The position numbers were made by a program, and so were the translations under genes. Under the pieces are notes generated by a model, which was not told the DNA's origin, did not search any database, and was given only the letters and a program-made list of their open reading frames with translations. A stretch of 33,766 bases of DNA from Clostridia bacterium (GTDB lineage Bacteria; Bacillota; Clostridia; Oscillospirales; CAG-272), in NCBI GenBank assembly GCA_017936565.1, contig JAGBFG010000044.1, forward strand, positions 1 to 33,766, read 5' to 3'. Positions 14,379 through 22,942 of this stretch are shown here, one piece after another; positions within the stretch are counted from its first letter, which is position 1, and each line of letters starts with the position of its first letter.

Positions 14379-14550
14379 GTGATATAATCTCCGCAGACGG
14401 CAAAGCCGTCAGTGCCGTACCGAGTACGGCACTTGCGCGAGAGCGCAATGCTTAAATCATCAGGAATTTGCCAAGCCCGCAGGGCGGGCAAGAGAAACAA
14501 AGTTTCTCAGCCAAAATCAGAGGTTTTGCGGCAAATTCATGATATAATTT
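14379..14550. repeat. Stem-loop array upstream of the MFS gene
   Basis: Within about 170 bases are at least six perfect or near-perfect hairpins: GACGGCAAAGCCGTC (14396-14410), GTGCCGTAC/GTACGGCAC with loop CGA (14412-14432), TTGCGCGAGAGCGCAA (14433-14448), GCCCGCAGGGCGGGC (14475-14489), GAGAAACAAAGTTTCTC (14492-14508) and CAAAA/TTTTG (14513-14529). GAATTTGCC and GGCAAATTC enclose the last three. Both ends carry TGATATAAT, an extended -10-like sequence. The motifs differ from the array at 2242-2641 but the design is alike. No coding potential is seen; it may be a mobile palindromic element or a structured RNA. Confidence 0.65.
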
Positions 14551-14584
14551 GAACTATTATTTCAGTAGTATATAGGAGCGATTT

Positions 14585-15820
14585 ATGGGGCAATCAAAAA
14601 AGAGCTGCGTCATAATTATTTTTGTTTCTTGGCTGGCATATTTAATTTCTTATCTTGGTAGAAATGATTACAGCGCATGTATTTTGGAAATTGTGAATAC
14701 AACAGGGTTGACAAGAGCCTCTGCCGGTATGATCTCGTCTACCTTTGCGTTATGCAATGCGGTAGGACAGCTTATCAGTACGATAATCATTAACAAGGTA
14801 TCTCCCATGAAGCTGATTTCTGTCGAAATTTTCACGGTGGCGGTCATCAATCTTTTGTTTCCTGTATCAAATCATTTTTACATTATGATGCTTCTTTGGG
14901 GTATCAACGGTTGTATGCAAGCGACGTTGCTTTGCGGAATTATGCGCATTTTTTCAGAAACACTTGAGGAACCGTGGCTATCACGTGGCGCTGTATCGCT
15001 TCATACGATAGGTGCGGTGGGCGGAGTGATAAATTACCTTCTTGCCCCTGTTTTAATCCATTTCTTTCACTGGCAAGCTGTATTTTTTACCGTTTCAACC
15101 TTGCTTTTTGCGCTTGGTATTGTATGGTGTACGGTCATACCGCGGTTCACAACACCAAATAAACAAAGCACCGTAGCAAAAGTGACGGTCAAGGGAAAAT
15201 CAAAATCTATATGGGAAATCCTGAAATCCAAGGGAACCTTGTGCGCGCTTATCGCGGTTTTCATAATCGGAGCATTGAGGGAAAGCGTTTCCCTATGGAT
15301 TCCCTCTTATCTCAACGAGGGCTTTAAGTTAACAGTCACGGTATCAACCGCCATTACGGCAGTCGTACCAATGCTTCAAATCTGCGGCGCCCTGCTGGCA
15401 GGATTGATCGGACCAAAAGCAAATAATCTGTTTGTGCCGACACTAATTACATTCTTGCTTTCCACTGCTTGTTTTTTGATTATACCGTTTATCAGTACGA
15501 CCACGGTAGCGGTAACTGTTTTTTTATTCGTTCTCAACGCTATTTCCATGACAGCCGCACTGACGTTCCTTTTAAGCCTTTATCCCATACGTTATATGGA
15601 ACGAAAAAACATAGCCAAATTCGTGGGACTGCTTAACTTTTTTGTCCATTTGGGGGATTTTGCCGCATCTACCGGATTCGGATGGCTTTCTTCCGTTAGC
15701 GGATGGACATTAACCTTTTCCGTTATGGCGCTCTTGGCATTTTTGGCGGCAATCATCGCAGTAATCGGCATGGGCGCAGTAAATAAAAGGAGAGATGCAT
15801 ATGCCAAAAACAGAGTATAA
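14585..15820 (+). CDS. MFS transporter, organophosphate-antiporter-like
   Basis: A 411-residue membrane protein with about twelve hydrophobic segments in two halves, as in the major facilitator superfamily. The N-terminus (SWLAYLISYLGRNDYSACILEI) and the central WGINGCMQATLLCGIMRIFSE followed by SLHTIGAVGGVINYLLAPVLIHFFHWQAVFF resemble the layout of the GlpT/UhpT organophosphate:phosphate antiporter branch. The diagnostic residues are not complete, so the substrate is open. Start ATG 14585 has AGGAG six bases upstream. The following AraC gene overlaps it by 20 bases. A hairpin array precedes it and may contain its promoter (TATAAT near 14543). Confidence 0.8.
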   Translation: MGQSKKSCVIIIFVSWLAYLISYLGRNDYSACILEIVNTTGLTRASAGMISSTFALCNAVGQLISTIIINKVSPMKLISVEIFTVAVINLLFPVSNHFYIMMLLWGINGCMQATLLCGIMRIFSETLEEPWLSRGAVSLHTIGAVGGVINYLLAPVLIHFFHWQAVFFTVSTLLFALGIVWCTVIPRFTTPNKQSTVAKVTVKGKSKSIWEILKSKGTLCALIAVFIIGALRESVSLWIPSYLNEGFKLTVTVSTAITAVVPMLQICGALLAGLIGPKANNLFVPTLITFLLSTACFLIIPFISTTTVAVTVFLFVLNAISMTAALTFLLSLYPIRYMERKNIAKFVGLLNFFVHLGDFAASTGFGWLSSVSGWTLTFSVMALLAFLAAIIAVIGMGAVNKRRDAYAKNRV

Positions 15821-16652
15821 TGCGACCTATTTCAAGGTGACACATACGATTGAGGAAAATCCCCCGCATCCAACGATACCATACAATTATTACGACGATA
15901 CTTACGGTATAACAATACTTATCCGCGGCGAAGGCACCTGCTCAGTCGAAGGAAACGTTTATGAGATAAAGGACGGAGATCTCATGGTATTGTCGCCCGA
16001 TGAAATACGTTCCTTTAAGTTCAGCAATCACGGTTATCACGAAAGATTATCTGTATATTTTTCCGATTCCGTTCTTTTGCCGCTTTTTGAATATGATCTT
16101 CCGCTTATGAATGTTTTTCGCAATCGGTATTTGGGGCTTGGAAATAAGTACGCCTTTGACGAACACGAAACAGAGCAGGCGATGTTCATTCTCAATCAAT
16201 TAAAGGAGCTCGTGCAAAAAGAAAATAATCCCATCAATACGGCAAGGCTTCATACCCTGATATTTCAACTGCTATTTTGGATCTATGACTCACGTGATTT
16301 GAAAAAGTCACATGAAATGTCAACAGTAAACGATTCTGTGATCTTTGATATTTGTTGTTATATAAAAAACAATCTTGATAAAGACCTGTCATATAACACT
16401 CTGCAAAAAACTTTTTTGGTAAGTCGCTATCAGCTTACAGAGGTGTTTGTACGAAATATGGGAATGTCTTTGACAGAGTATATTATACGAAAGCGTTTGA
16501 ACAGAGCTGTTTTCCTTATACGCGAGGGCACAGGAATAGAAGAAGCCGCATATAACGCAGGCTTTCACACATATTCGCATTTTTATAAGGAATTTGTCAA
16601 GTATTACAAAAAATCCCCACGCGCTTTTTTCGACAATATGAATACAAAATAA
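15801..16652 (+). CDS. AraC-family transcriptional regulator
   Basis: A 283-residue regulator that overlaps the MFS gene end by 20 bases, so the two are co-transcribed. The N-terminal cupin segment reads DTYGITILIRGEGTCSVEGNVYEIKDGDLMVLSPDEIRSF, a typical AraC_binding pattern. The C-terminal 95 residues carry the helix-turn-helix pair, with LSYNTLQKTFLVSRYQLTEVFVRNMGMSLTEYIIRKRLNRA and IEEAAYNAGFHTYSHFYKEFVKYYKKSPRAF. Start ATG 15801 is preferred: AAAGGAG lies eight bases upstream, while the ATG at 15795 is only two bases from it. It probably controls the transporter gene or a linked pathway. A strong terminator follows. Confidence 0.9.
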   Translation: MPKTEYNATYFKVTHTIEENPPHPTIPYNYYDDTYGITILIRGEGTCSVEGNVYEIKDGDLMVLSPDEIRSFKFSNHGYHERLSVYFSDSVLLPLFEYDLPLMNVFRNRYLGLGNKYAFDEHETEQAMFILNQLKELVQKENNPINTARLHTLIFQLLFWIYDSRDLKKSHEMSTVNDSVIFDICCYIKNNLDKDLSYNTLQKTFLVSRYQLTEVFVRNMGMSLTEYIIRKRLNRAVFLIREGTGIEEAAYNAGFHTYSHFYKEFVKYYKKSPRAFFDNMNTK

Positions 16653-16655
16653 AAC

Positions 16656-16701
16656 AAGGCAATATCAACCCGATTTTTGTCGGAATGATATTGCCTTTTG
16701 C
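16656..16701. terminator. Terminator between the AraC gene and the spoIVB fragment
   Basis: GGCAATATCA (16658-16667) pairs with TGATATTGCC (16686-16695) around an inner CCGA/TCGG stem; TTTT follows on the plus strand. It can act in both directions. Confidence 0.85.
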
Positions 16702-16845
16702 TTATGACGCCCTTGCCATAGGGGTGTTTGCCGCGTTCAGCATTTTTTCGATGAAAATGCCGTAGCCCATAGTGGGGTCATTTACCATTACATGAGTAAC
16801 CGCGCCGATAAGCTTACCGTCTTGTATGATAGGTGAGCCCGACAC
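16702..16845 (-). pseudogene. 3'-terminal fragment of a second spoIVB
   Basis: An open stretch of 48 codons matches the last 47 or so residues of SpoIVB. It reads [18 protein letters not shown] then [19 protein letters not shown], against SGSPIIQNGKLVGAVTHV and MINDPTTGYGIFIENMLNA in the intact gene at 22943. The DNA differs at many third positions, so it is not a recent copy. Homology begins abruptly at the SGSP active-site motif; upstream sequence is unrelated and contains the pfkB stop codon. Both copies face the same way and bracket the cassette 16874-22625. The fragment has no start signal and lacks nearly all of the protease. Confidence 0.85.
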
Positions 16846-16873
16846 GAGTGTGATCAAGTAGGGACAACAAATT

Positions 16874-17740
16874 TCATTTGAAGATCTCAACATCATAGTC
16901 AGGAATTGCCTCAAGGTGTGCTACGACAAAACCGGCAATTTTTGTCGCATATTCTAAGCAAAACGGGAGGCTTTTCTTATTCAGATATTGATACAAAAAT
17001 CCGGCACTGAAGCTGTCACCGGCTCCGACTGTTGAAATGGGAGTTGTTTGTAATGCCGGGCAATAATAATTTTTCTTGCTTGTGTAATCGAAAGCATAGG
17101 AGCCGTTTGCGCCATCTGTCAATATCAAACATTTCAACTTTGGATATAAAGCTGAAAGTTTTTTGGCAAATTGATTATGGTTTGTTAAATTCAATAAGTT
17201 CAAAGCTTCTCGTATTACGGGAAGTTCTTCTGTACTTATCTTCAAAAGGGTTGATTTTTCCAATGCAAACAGAATACTTTCTTCCGAGTAAAAGGGCGGG
17301 CGAATGTTTACATCAACAAAAATGTCTTCGAAGGTTTGAGTATTCAGCAACCGCTCCAGAAGCAAATAATTATTTTCGCTTCTTAATGCTAATGTTCCAA
17401 AATAAAATATGTTAAAGTCCTTCGTTTCCTTGTCGCATTTAATGTAATCCCAGGCAACATCTTTCATTAGATTATAAGACGGTATCTGTTGTTCGTTCAG
17501 AGTAACAAGACACGTTCCCGTCGGTTTTTTAGAAACAGTGACGAAATCTGTGTTTATGTTTAATTCTCTAAGCTTTTTTTGTGTTTCATTGCCTAATTCA
17601 TCACTTCCTACAGCAGAAAGCATATATGAATTTCCGCCGAGCTTTGAAAAGTGCGCAGCAACATTAAACGGAGCACCGCCGATGTGCTTTTTATCTGGAT
17701 AGATATCCCACAAAACTTCACCAAAAGACAACAGTTTCAT
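16874..17740 (-). CDS. PfkB-family carbohydrate kinase (fructokinase-like)
   Basis: A 288-residue ribokinase-fold kinase that would phosphorylate a sugar with [37 protein letters not shown] is the N-terminal signature, and [10 protein letters not shown] is characteristic of fructokinase-like members. Near the C-terminus [17 protein letters not shown] contains the catalytic Asp and anion-hole Gly residues, and [15 protein letters not shown] is the strand before it. I prefer ATG 17740, ten bases after GAGG; ATG 17749 would overlap the dehydrogenase stop as ATGA and is also possible. Last gene of a leftward operon with zinc dehydrogenase, GDPD-PHP and FAD oxidoreductase genes. If the dehydrogenase yields a ketose, this kinase could take it; this is inference. 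Confidence 0.87.
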   Translation of the reverse strand: MKLLSFGEVLWDIYPDKKHIGGAPFNVAAHFSKLGGNSYMLSAVGSDELGNETQKKLRELNINTDFVTVSKKPTGTCLVTLNEQQIPSYNLMKDVAWDYIKCDKETKDFNIFYFGTLALRSENNYLLLERLLNTQTFEDIFVDVNIRPPFYSEESILFALEKSTLLKISTEELPVIREALNLLNLTNHNQFAKKLSALYPKLKCLILTDGANGSYAFDYTSKKNYYCPALQTTPISTVGAGDSFSAGFLYQYLNKKSLPFCLEYATKIAGFVVAHLEAIPDYDVEIFK

Positions 17741-17745
17741 AATAG

Positions 17746-18774
17746 TCATACCTCATTTGGACAAATAATGAATTTTCCTTTTCTCCTGAGTGAGGCATCA
17801 GAAAGAATGACGGGAAGTTTTTCCAGAGGAGCGCATTCGTAGATAAATGAAGCTACATCAATTTTTCCGCTATCTATCAGTTCTATTGCACGTTTTTGAG
17901 TGTAGGGATTTATAAATGATGCCTTTAAAACAATTTCTTTCTGGAAAATTTCGAAAGGTTTTATTTTCAGTTCATCATCGGGTGCTGTTAGGCCAAACAT
18001 CATAACTGTTGATTTTTTTCCTGCAATTTGTATTGCGAGATTTATTGTCTCAACTTTACCGACACACTCTATAACGGTTGAAATTCTGTCAATGCCATTA
18101 GCAGCCAAAACTTCTGCGGCACTTTGGTTTGTTGGGTCAATACAAATATCTGCCCCTAATTTTTTTGCGATTTCATGTTTTTCGAGCACAGGCTCTATCA
18201 TTATCAGCTTACTTGCTCCCGAAAGCTTTGCAAGCTGAAGCATTATCATTCCTATCATACCGCCGCCGATTATTGCTACAGTATCACCGCAAGATATATT
18301 ACACATATCTATACCATGAATACAGCAGGCAACAGGTTCTGCCATTGCTGCCATTTCATAGGTTGTGCTGTCGCAGATTTTATAAACCTGTGATTGAGGA
18401 ACAGTGCAATATTGAGCAAATCCACCGTTTACCCCGGTGCCAATACCGGTCATTTTTTCGCAAAAATGACCTATTCCGCTTTTGCAATAATAACATTCTC
18501 CGCACAATTCATTGGGATCAACACAAACCCTGTCGCCCTCTTTTAATGTTGTAACATTTTCACCGACTTTTTCAATTATTCCTGAAAATTCATGCCCCAG
18601 CACAGTTCCTGCGGGCGTGGGAAAGCAGCCTCCGTCACCATTAAAGATATGTACATCTGTACCGCAAATACCACACGCCATAACTTTAATTAATACCTCT
18701 CCGGATTTGAGTATGGGTTTTTCAATTTCTGTAATTCTTAAATCGTGTTTATTAAAAAATACTCCGGCTTTCAT
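17746..18774 (-). CDS. Zinc-dependent medium-chain alcohol/polyol dehydrogenase
   Basis: A 342-residue MDR enzyme of the sorbitol/threonine dehydrogenase type. The catalytic zinc site is formed by ACGICGTDVHIF (Cys) and GTVLGHEFSG (His-Glu). The structural zinc site has four cysteines in CGECYYCKSGIGHFC. The NAD site is DTVAIIGGGMIGMIMLQLAKLSG, with Glu at the end of the next strand (IMIEPVLEKHE), favouring NAD. Such enzymes oxidise sugar alcohols or 1,2-diols. The start has AAAGGA eight bases upstream; the gene lies 13 bases after the GDPD-PHP gene and overlaps or abuts pfkB. The exact substrate is not evident. Confidence 0.9.
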   Translation of the reverse strand: MKAGVFFNKHDLRITEIEKPILKSGEVLIKVMACGICGTDVHIFNGDGGCFPTPAGTVLGHEFSGIIEKVGENVTTLKEGDRVCVDPNELCGECYYCKSGIGHFCEKMTGIGTGVNGGFAQYCTVPQSQVYKICDSTTYEMAAMAEPVACCIHGIDMCNISCGDTVAIIGGGMIGMIMLQLAKLSGASKLIMIEPVLEKHEIAKKLGADICIDPTNQSAAEVLAANGIDRISTVIECVGKVETINLAIQIAGKKSTVMMFGLTAPDDELKIKPFEIFQKEIVLKASFINPYTQKRAIELIDSGKIDVASFIYECAPLEKLPVILSDASLRRKGKFIICPNEV

Positions 18775-18787
18775 AGTAACAATCCTT

Positions 18788-20356
18788 TCAAATAGTTATT
18801 TGATATAAATTTCTTTTTTTATAATAAAATATATTTTTAAATCCAACAGCTCTGAGCGTGGCAAGTGCTTCATTAAAATGCTTTGAGGCATTTTCAGACA
18901 CATGTGCATCCGAACCCAAGGTTATCAAATATCCGCCCATATCAAAATATTTCTTTAAAATATCAATTGGTGGTATAAAATCGTTCAAAAGATCAAACGA
19001 TGAGGTATTAACCTCCAAAGCGATACCTTTTTGAATTATCCGATGTAAGATGCATTCAATTTTATTTTTAAAGTGTAATATATCAATTCCAATATTATAT
19101 TTCCGGTTTATATAACGCAAAGGGCAGGTGAGGTGTGCTAAAATATCAAAATCCACTGTGTCTATCATCGTAATCATATCATCAAAATAAGCATCAAGAT
19201 ATTTCAGAATCATATCCTTGGAAAGCTTGGAAAAATCAATTTTTGAGTAAGCGTAGTCCAGGTTTTTGTATCGCACCAGGTGAACCGAACCAATTAAGAC
19301 ATCGTAATCAACAAGTGCCCTCGCTTTCTTGTATATGTCAGGATACCAGAAACCCTCACTTATTTCAATTCCCGCCAAAAGTTTATTGCCGTATTTCTTT
19401 TCTAAAGCCCGAACAGTTTTATACGCCTTTTCGATAGGTGAAAACACATCATAATCTTTAAATGATGCTGTGTCAAAATGGTCGGTAACCGCAAAAAGTT
19501 CCGTCCCGTTTTCTATTTCTTTTTTAAGCATATCTTCTATTTTGCAAACAGAGTCATGGGAGCTTTCAGAATGCGTATGCATATCAGCAATTAATCCTTC
19601 ATTTAATACAGGCTTTAACTGTCCGTTTGTTTCAATTATGTCTGCACCTAAGGCCTTGGCAGTGCGGAGCTGTTCATCGGTGGAAAGTATCCATAAACCG
19701 AGCCTTGTATATTGTTTCACAAGCGAGGATAAAGCCTCGTCGGCAAAATCTAACTTTACCCACGATGTGGCATTGCTTTTCAACGGAAGCCAAACAGTCA
19801 ACCGGTCTTTCGGCAGAAATCCACTTAACTCCTCAAGAATTTCTTGAGTCACCGCACCATCATAATGAAAATGCATATCCGGAAGAACACGATGTGCCTC
19901 TTTAATGCTTTCAATATCCGAACAAGTAAGACAAGCAGTATCCGAATAATCAGCCAAAGACTCAAAAAGCAGATTTTTTTGTTCGATAGTGAATTTTTGG
20001 TATTTATTGTCGATCTTGAGCTTTATTCCTGATTGCCTTGCCAATTCCAAAGCATCCTTAAGCAACGGGATTTTTGTGCCTTTGAACTTTTGAGAAAACC
20101 AAATTCCAAAATCATATTCTAATGCATCAGCATATGTAATATCACCAATTTTAATTTCATGAGGAATTATATCTCCGCTTTTATATCTTGCTGTTCTGTT
20201 TATTGTGGTATCATGCAACAAAACAAACTTTAGGTCTTTTGTTACAGATACGTCCAGTTCGATAATTTTATATCCCTGTCTGACTGCAGACATAAATGCC
20301 GGCATGGTGTTTTCGGGATTTTCCGTACTCACACCTTTATGGGCTTGAAAAATCAT
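18788..20356 (-). CDS. GDPD-PHP fusion: glycerophosphodiesterase plus PHP phosphoesterase
   Basis: A 522-residue two-domain protein. Residues 1-250 are a glycerophosphodiester phosphodiesterase: AHKGVSTENPENT (His6, Glu15), then Glu33 and Asp35 in IIELDVS and His48 in LLHDTTINRT, ending with ALGADIIETNGQL. Residues 255-522 are a PHP-domain hydrolase of the histidinol-phosphatase kind, with the metal ligands in order: ADMHTHSESSHDS, FAVTDHFD, AGIEISE, IGSVHL, DILAHLT and LGSDAH. There is no signal peptide or membrane segment. Each domain keeps its metal ligands, so both may be active. A fused product could split a phosphodiester and then remove the phosphate from one half, which is inference. 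Second gene of the leftward cassette operon. Confidence 0.88.
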   Translation of the reverse strand: MIFQAHKGVSTENPENTMPAFMSAVRQGYKIIELDVSVTKDLKFVLLHDTTINRTARYKSGDIIPHEIKIGDITYADALEYDFGIWFSQKFKGTKIPLLKDALELARQSGIKLKIDNKYQKFTIEQKNLLFESLADYSDTACLTCSDIESIKEAHRVLPDMHFHYDGAVTQEILEELSGFLPKDRLTVWLPLKSNATSWVKLDFADEALSSLVKQYTRLGLWILSTDEQLRTAKALGADIIETNGQLKPVLNEGLIADMHTHSESSHDSVCKIEDMLKKEIENGTELFAVTDHFDTASFKDYDVFSPIEKAYKTVRALEKKYGNKLLAGIEISEGFWYPDIYKKARALVDYDVLIGSVHLVRYKNLDYAYSKIDFSKLSKDMILKYLDAYFDDMITMIDTVDFDILAHLTCPLRYINRKYNIGIDILHFKNKIECILHRIIQKGIALEVNTSSFDLLNDFIPPIDILKKYFDMGGYLITLGSDAHVSENASKHFNEALATLRAVGFKNIFYYKKRNLYQITI

Positions 20357-20395
20357 ATTTAAAAAGTCTCCGTTCTTTTTTCATTTCACAAAAAA

Positions 20396-21679
20396 TTAAT
20401 CAAGTATCGCTTTGTTTTCCTTTAAAATGCTTTGAAGCATTGATATATCTATCTCGTTAACCGTTTTTTTCGTATTTACCGACAGAAAAGCCGCAGGTCC
20501 CGCCGCCTGACCCATTGCCATGGCACAGGGCATACACCGCAATCCGCCCGCCGCCTGAGACTCGCATGAAATAGTTTTGCCTGCCACAAGCAGGTTGTTA
20601 ACCCTTTTTGGCAGCATACTTCTGTAAGGAATGTAATATCTTTTTGCAACTTCAATTTTAAAATTTCCCGTTTCGTTTTTGTTTCTTGAATGAACATCCA
20701 TACCAAAAACATAAACTGCGATGCGGTCAGAGTGCTTTGTTCCCTTTGCAATATCATCAACGGTAATTTTATAAACACCATCTATATGTCGGCTTTCTCT
20801 GACACCCAAAACAGAAGCAACTTGGAAAAGTTCGCAGTTTTCAAAGCCGGGCGTCTCCTCACGCAAAACTCTGTATGCATCAAGCACCTGAAGCCTTGCA
20901 CAGCGGTGTGCATCGCTCATACTTTTCGAGTTTGTTGCATCAACCGAATAAACGTGATAATGATTAACCGAATACACCCCTTTTCTTGGCGTGCGGTAAG
21001 CCTTGACAGGCAAGGTAGGCCTTTCGCTTTTCTGATACTCTGCATTTCCTACCTCAAACATCAGCGTTGCCGGCTGAGGAACACCGCTTTCCTCATCACC
21101 CTTGTAGGTATATACACCTGAGGCAGCTGCTACATCAGCGTTGCCCGTGCAATCTATTATTATTTCACCTGAAACGCTTATAAGTCCTTCAAGTGCCGAA
21201 AGAACAAGATATTTTATATGCTCATCTTCACAGATGCAATCTGAAAACCGTGTATATAGCATTACCTCCACATTTGCTTCCTGAACCATTTTGTCAAGAA
21301 CGACCTGAAGCATATAGGAATGGAAGGGTGTAACATGGCGATGATACTTTTTAATAAACGAAGTGTAAATACTTGGAGAATCAGTTTCTTCGGGATACAC
21401 AACTGCCGAAAATTCGTCTAGTCTTTCGATTATTTCACGATATATTCCGCCTACGGTGGGCTCATCGCCATCTCTGTCGTATACTGTCATAAAGGGTTGT
21501 ACCAGCCCCGCTGTTGCCATTCCTCCCAGCATACCCGTGGCTTCTGCCAACAACACCTTCAATCCTAATCTTCCTGCGGAAATGGCGGCACACACACCTG
21601 CAGGACCGCCTCCCACAACAATAACGTCGTATTTACCGTAAAACGGCAGATTTTTTGTGTAATAAATCTGTTCATTCAT
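20396..21679 (-). CDS. FAD-dependent oxidoreductase (PF12831 type)
   Basis: A 427-residue flavoprotein, first in the cassette operon. YDVIVVGGGPAGVCAAISAGRLGLKVLLAEATGMLGGMATAG gives the GxGxxG fold, the acidic ribose contact and the family's GGxAT loop. IIIDCTGNADVAAASG is the conserved central strand, and LLVAGKTISCESQAAGGLRCMPCAMAMGQAAG is the C-terminal flavin-contact region. The family oxidises or reduces diverse small molecules. The start has AAAGGAG about ten bases upstream and 39 bases separate its stop from the GDPD-PHP gene. It belongs to the same broad family as the enzyme at 5245-6549. Control by the divergent DeoR regulator is likely. Confidence 0.87.
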   Translation of the reverse strand: MNEQIYYTKNLPFYGKYDVIVVGGGPAGVCAAISAGRLGLKVLLAEATGMLGGMATAGLVQPFMTVYDRDGDEPTVGGIYREIIERLDEFSAVVYPEETDSPSIYTSFIKKYHRHVTPFHSYMLQVVLDKMVQEANVEVMLYTRFSDCICEDEHIKYLVLSALEGLISVSGEIIIDCTGNADVAAASGVYTYKGDEESGVPQPATLMFEVGNAEYQKSERPTLPVKAYRTPRKGVYSVNHYHVYSVDATNSKSMSDAHRCARLQVLDAYRVLREETPGFENCELFQVASVLGVRESRHIDGVYKITVDDIAKGTKHSDRIAVYVFGMDVHSRNKNETGNFKIEVAKRYYIPYRSMLPKRVNNLLVAGKTISCESQAAGGLRCMPCAMAMGQAAGPAAFLSVNTKKTVNEIDISMLQSILKENKAILD

Positions 21680-21787
21680 ATACTATCTTCTCCTTTTGCT
21701 TTTACCTAACATGGTTTTATGCTGTTATGTTAAATGAGGTCGTGCATAAAACAAATACTCATAAAAATGAGCATATAATCCGAAAAC

Positions 21788-21837
21788 AAGTGCATGCTAA
21801 TGTAGCACTTGACAATACCATTTATTTATGTTATTAT
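21788..21837 (+). promoter_or_regulatory. Promoter of the DeoR gene with a candidate operator
   Basis: TTGACA (21809-21814) and TATTAT (21832-21837) are 17 bases apart. An inverted repeat, AAGTGC (21788-21793) and GCACTT (21805-21810), touches the -35 box. A second palindrome, CTCAT-AAAA-ATGAG, lies about 30 bases to the left in the divergent intergenic region. Either could be the DeoR operator; a clear leftward promoter was not identified. Confidence 0.55.
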
Positions 21838-21926
21838 ATATTAAATGATCAAAACGGTCAATAAGCGACGCTGATTTTGAGCAATAGATCGTGATTGCGA
21901 GCGTTTGTAAAAGTGTTGGTGATTAT

Positions 21927-22625
21927 ATGAACAAAGACAGAGAAAAAGAGATACTGGAAATATTATTAAAGAAAAAAAATGTAACAGTCAAGCAATTAGC
22001 GGATAGTTTATTTATCAGCGAGCCTTCTATTAGGCGTGATTTGGCGAGCTTAGAAAAACAACACTTAATCAAGCGTATTCATGGTGGAGCGGTGCTTGAA
22101 GAAACAATGCTATCAAAGAATAAAATTCCTTTTTTAATAAGAGAATACGAACAAAGCAGCGCAAAAGTATTGATTGCTCAAAAAGCTATTGACCTTATAA
22201 ATGATAATGATGTCATTTTTATGGACGCATCAACAAGCTGCTATTATTTAATTCCGTTTCTTTCATCAAAACGAAATATAACTGTTGTTACTAATGGCGT
22301 CAAGGCTTTAACGAAATTGGCGGAGTATGACATAAATACTATATCTACCGGAGGAACACTTATTAATAGTTGTTTGGCATTAGTAGGTGAAGAAGCCTAC
22401 AAAACCATAGAAACTTTTAATGCCGACATTGCATTTTTTTCTTGCAGAGGCATATCCGACGACGGATACCTTACAGATATTGCACCTGAAGAAAACAACA
22501 TAAGAAAACAAATGATGAAGAATTCAAAAAAATCATATTTGCTCTGTGCAAGTGAAAAGTTTGGCAAAAAGTATTTCCATAATCTTTGCCACAAAGATGA
22601 ACTAAATGGAATAATAACGGTTTAA
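21927..22625 (+). CDS. DeoR/GlpR-family transcriptional repressor
   Basis: A 232-residue sugar-responsive regulator. Residues 1-58 are the DeoR helix-turn-helix: REKEILEILLKKKNVTVKQLADSLFISEPSIRRDLASLEKQHLIKRIHGGAVL. Residues 75-230 are the DeoRC effector domain, with DNDVIFMDASTSCYYLIPFL (the ribose-isomerase-like phosphosugar site), NITVVTNGVKAL, ISTGGTL and FFSCRGISDDGYLTD. Start ATG 21927 follows TTGGTGATT, a weak ribosome binding site, and fits the family N-terminus; the longer frame from 21891 adds an unrelated leader. Effectors of this family are usually phosphorylated sugars, consistent with the kinase and phosphatase genes of the divergent operon. The gene is visibly AT-rich. Confidence 0.92.
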   Translation: MNKDREKEILEILLKKKNVTVKQLADSLFISEPSIRRDLASLEKQHLIKRIHGGAVLEETMLSKNKIPFLIREYEQSSAKVLIAQKAIDLINDNDVIFMDASTSCYYLIPFLSSKRNITVVTNGVKALTKLAEYDINTISTGGTLINSCLALVGEEAYKTIETFNADIAFFSCRGISDDGYLTDIAPEENNIRKQMMKNSKKSYLLCASEKFGKKYFHNLCHKDELNGIITV

Positions 22626-22942
22626 AAAATAAATCTTATATAATCTTTTCAGCCTCTTGTCTGTTCGCTTGCTTGTACCTCGTTGAAAGCTTTCACACAT
22701 AAAGACACAGATTTTTAAAAAGGTTGGAGTTTTTTTGTAATAATATTATAAATTTGTGAATTTGTCCACACGTATTCCTTGAACGATACCGCAACGGTTA
22801 TGTTATAATAAGGGAAACATTTTACCTCTATAGCTCATAAAAATAATTGTTGTCCTTAAAATAACACCAAATATGAGAGTGTTATAATAAGGACAACAGT
22901 TTTATTCAATTTTGTGTTATGCACTCTGCATTTTATATTAGT
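22626..22942. repeat. Non-coding region with a 20-bp inverted repeat and a repeated 12-mer
   Basis: Two arms, 22848-22867 (from TGTTGTCCTTA) and 22879-22898 (ending TAAGGACAACA), match at 18 of 20 positions around an 11-base loop. They form a hairpin that can serve as terminator for both converging genes. GTTATAATAAGG occurs twice, at 22802-22813 and inside the right arm at 22881-22892, so the left arm could pair with either copy. No coding potential is seen in the region. Confidence 0.55.

Noticed and set aside
16846-22942. Active integrative element between the spoIVB copies
   Set aside because: No integrase, excisionase, relaxase or transposase gene is present, so only a past event can be proposed.
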